This document shows, in pieces, positions 41,298 through 43,505 of a stretch of DNA of 43,505 nt. The first letter of the stretch is position 1, and every line of letters begins with the position of its first letter. The notes under the pieces are model-generated. The model was given only the letters and a program-made list of their open reading frames with translations. It did not search any database and had not been told where the DNA came from. Source of the stretch: Aquiflexum sp041751335 (GTDB lineage Bacteria > Bacteroidota > Bacteroidia > Cytophagales > Cyclobacteriaceae); assembly GCF_041751335.1 (NCBI RefSeq), contig NZ_JBGSXS010000067.1, positions 1-43,505 of the forward strand, read 5' to 3'. A program made the position numbers and the translations under genes.

Positions 41298-41672
41298 TTA
41301 AATGATACTTTTGATTTTTTCAGGTGTCAGTGGCTTTTCAATGAAACCTTCCACACAATCAAATTCTTTGGCTCTTTGCCTATCCAGAAAATCTATTGAG
41401 CTGGATAAAACAACAATTTTATCTTTTCTTTTTTTGAACTCAATCAAGTATTGGTTTAAAAAATCCCACCCATTCATTACTGGCATATTGATATCCAAAA
41501 AAATCAACGTATGCTGATCTGAACCTAAAGTCCGGATTTTTTCAATGGCTTTCTCAGCTTCAAGAAACTCTTCAATTTTAGGAGATATGCCCAATTTTGA
41601 TAATAACCTTTTATTTATAAGGTTATTGATTGGGTCATCATCTACTAAAATAATTGAATAAAATGAGCTCAT
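41298..41672 (-). CDS. Single-domain response regulator next to corA
   Basis: 124 residues. SIILVDDDPINNLINKRLL with the acidic triad, the phosphoacceptor in TLIFLDINMPVMNGWDFLN, VVLSSS and IEKPLTPEKI complete a receiver; no output domain. The N-terminal DDDPINNLI is characteristic of Bacteroidota stand-alone receivers that take part in phosphorelays. Translationally coupled to corA by direct adjacency; what kinase feeds it is unknown. Confidence 0.92.
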   Translation of the reverse strand: MSSFYSIILVDDDPINNLINKRLLSKLGISPKIEEFLEAEKAIEKIRTLGSDQHTLIFLDINMPVMNGWDFLNQYLIEFKKRKDKIVVLSSSIDFLDRQRAKEFDCVEGFIEKPLTPEKIKSII

Positions 41673-41803
41673 GCGGGGTTAACATTGACTTTCAAAAGCA
41701 ATGGATACTAATGAAGTAATTCAAATATAATCACTCTAAATTAAAACTTACTTTCAATTAAAAAAATAAGAGGTCATGATTTCCTTTTGAGAATTAAAAG
41801 AAT

Positions 41804-41836
41804 AAAAAAAGAGGGGCCTCAGGCCCCTCTTTTATT
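41804..41836 (-). terminator. groL terminator
   Basis: A GC-rich stem, AGAGGGGCC with GGCCCCTCT around a three-base loop, followed on the minus strand by seven T; extra A-T pairs extend it. It begins 13 bases past the groL stop. Being symmetric, with T-rich flanks on both strands, it might also end plus-strand transcripts. Confidence 0.92.
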
Positions 41837-41848
41837 GGTTGTTTGAAA

Positions 41849-43477
41849 TTACATCATTCCACCCATTCCGCCTCCGCCCATTGGCGGCATGGAAGGGGAA
41901 TCTTCCTTCACATCGGCTACCACACATTCAGTAGTAAGTAGCAATGCTGCAATAGAAGCGGCATTTTCAAGTGCCAATCTTGTAACCTTTGTTGGATCAA
42001 TTACTCCCGCTTCAAACAGATCTTCGTAAACGTCTGTTCTTGCGTTGTATCCGAAATTACCTTTATTTTCTTTGATCCTATTGATCACCACAGAACCTTC
42101 ACGACCAGCGTTTTCTACGATTGTTCTCAAAGGAGCTTCAATAGCGATCCTGATAATGTTGACACCAGTATCTTGATCTTCATTTTCACCTTTTAAGTTA
42201 TCCAAAGCAGATGAAGCCCTTACAAAAGCAACTCCTCCACCTACAACAACACCTTCTTGAACAGCTGCTCTTGTTGCATGAAGCGCATCGTCAACTCTGT
42301 CTTTTTTCTCTTTCATTTCAACTTCAGTAGCTGCTCCAATGTGGAGAATAGCAACTCCACCAGATAATTTGGCAAGTCTTTCCTGAAGTTTTTCCCTGTC
42401 GTAATCAGAAGTTGTTTTTTCAACTTGTGCTTTGATCTCTCCGATTCTAGCTTGGATAGCAGAAGATTCTCCAGCGCCATTGACAACAGTAGTGTTGTCT
42501 TTGTCTATATTGATTTTCTCTGCAGTACCTAAGTAATCCAAAGTAGCATTTTCTAATTTATAGCCTCTTTCTTCAGAAATAACAGTTCCTCCTGTAAGGA
42601 TGGCAATATCTTCCAACATTGCTTTTCTTCTGTCTCCGAATCCAGGCGCTTTCACAGCTGCCACTTTCAAAGCGCCTCTGATTTTGTTGACCACCAATGT
42701 AGCCAAAGCTTCACCGTCAACATCTTCAGCGATGATCAACAATGGCCTGCCTGATTGTGCTACTGGTTCCAAAACCGGAAGAAGTTCTTTCATAGAAGAA
42801 ATCTTCTTGTCATAGATCAAAATGTATGGATTCTCCAATTCCACTTCCATTTTCTCAGTATTGGTCACGAAATATGGGGAAAGGTATCCTCTGTCAAATT
42901 GCATTCCGTCAACAGTCCTAACTTCGGTTTCTGTACCTTTTGCTTCTTCGACAGTGATAACACCATCTTTACCAACTTTTTCCATAGCATCGGCAATCAT
43001 TTTACCGATTTCCTCATCATTATTGGCAGATACAGTTGCTACCTGTTGTATTTCTTTGCTGGTAGAGATAGTTTTGGAATTTGCCTTCAATTGTTCAACT
43101 ATAGCTCGTACAGCCTTATCAATGCCTCTTTTGAGATCCATTGGATTGGCACCTGCAGCTACGTTTTTGATACCTGCATTAAAAATTGCTTGGGTAAGCA
43201 CGGTAGCAGTTGTTGTTCCATCACCTGCATTGTCAGCGGTTTTAGAAGCAACTTCTTTTACTAGTTGAGCCCCCATATTTTCGATTGGCTCAGCCAATTC
43301 AATTTCTTTTGCTACGGTAACACCATCTTTGGTGATAGTTGGAGCACCGAATTTTTTGTCAATAATGACATTTCTTCCTTTTGGTCCAAGGGTTACTTTT
43401 ACTGCGTCAGCAAGAGCGTCAACGCCTTTTTTCAATCTGTCTCTTGCGATAGTGTCGAAAAACAGTTCTTTAGCCAT
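41849..43477 (-). CDS. groL: Chaperonin GroEL
   Basis: 542 residues, full length. KKGVDALADAVKVTLGPKGR, the ATP site DGVTVAKEIEL and AGDGTTTATVLTQ with the catalytic Asp, GFGDRRKAMLEDIAILTGG, and the C-terminal GGGGMGGMM tail are all standard. It forms the 14-mer with GroES that folds cytosolic proteins. groES is presumably just before it, outside the window; the heat-shock promoter or any CIRCE element would be there too. Only 28 upstream bases are visible. Confidence 0.98.
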   Translation of the reverse strand: MAKELFFDTIARDRLKKGVDALADAVKVTLGPKGRNVIIDKKFGAPTITKDGVTVAKEIELAEPIENMGAQLVKEVASKTADNAGDGTTTATVLTQAIFNAGIKNVAAGANPMDLKRGIDKAVRAIVEQLKANSKTISTSKEIQQVATVSANNDEEIGKMIADAMEKVGKDGVITVEEAKGTETEVRTVDGMQFDRGYLSPYFVTNTEKMEVELENPYILIYDKKISSMKELLPVLEPVAQSGRPLLIIAEDVDGEALATLVVNKIRGALKVAAVKAPGFGDRRKAMLEDIAILTGGTVISEERGYKLENATLDYLGTAEKINIDKDNTTVVNGAGESSAIQARIGEIKAQVEKTTSDYDREKLQERLAKLSGGVAILHIGAATEVEMKEKKDRVDDALHATRAAVQEGVVVGGGVAFVRASSALDNLKGENEDQDTGVNIIRIAIEAPLRTIVENAGREGSVVINRIKENKGNFGYNARTDVYEDLFEAGVIDPTKVTRLALENAASIAALLLTTECVVADVKEDSPSMPPMGGGGMGGMM

Positions 43478-43505
43478 TTTTTTGTTTTTTTAGGTTTTTG
43501 ATTGT

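Noticed and set aside
42755..43264. 169- and 148-codon plus-strand ORFs across groL
   Set aside because: Antisense shadows of GroEL, which is full length and unmistakable.

Overview
The window looks like a chromosomal segment of a Bacteroidota bacterium, most likely Cytophagales/Cyclobacteriaceae (Algoriphagus, Aquiflexum or Cecembia-like). The reasons are AT-rich DNA, TTG/TAnnTTTG-type promoters, a type IX secretion (T9SS) sorting domain, a DUF4221 lipoprotein, YaiO and DUF4920 proteins, and a GroEL with a GGM tail. The genus is inferred from gene content only.

Layout. 1-2154: end of an outer-membrane-type gene, a VOC-fold protein and a DUF4221 lipoprotein. 2155-5600: methionine locus on the minus strand, with a SAM-I riboswitch (5402-5519) ahead of metY and metX. 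5570-10660: an accessory, AT-rich, decaying block bounded by two copies of a ~90 bp hairpin repeat in the same orientation. It holds a HEPN-like protein, an N-formylglutamate-amidohydrolase-like protein, a frameshifted second HEPN-like gene, a gene split by an in-frame TGA, a broken copy of a YbjQ-family gene, and a three-gene operon of small membrane proteins. This block is the best candidate for an undescribed system.

10667-16683 (minus): intact YbjQ-family gene, an SH3/NlpC-P60 lipoprotein, and a three-gene operon of exported amidohydrolase-family proteins, only one of which keeps the metal ligands. 16929-22820 (plus): a tightly packed operon of response regulator, membrane HEAT-like protein, processive GT2 glycosyltransferase, YaiO-type TPR/beta-barrel and an unknown membrane protein; this reads as an exopolysaccharide synthesis and export unit. 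23052-32895: LTA-synthase-like sulfatase, methyltransferase, lipoprotein MsrA with a DUF4920 lipoprotein, outer-membrane proteins, DUF983, alkaline phosphatase and a tandem pair of paralogous envelope proteins. 33096-43477: proBA, DUF2237, a 1396-residue T9SS cargo with four internal repeats, CorA coupled to a response regulator, and groL.

A second theme is non-coding. At least six intergenic sites carry degenerate tandem repeats of strictly 7-bp period, each with a different heptamer. The longest keeps phase for 22 units (2641-2794) and another for 15 units (32894-32998). They resemble the heptanucleotide STRR repeats known from filamentous cyanobacteria, and I know of no described equivalent here. 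No tRNA, rRNA, CRISPR array or intact transposase was seen.
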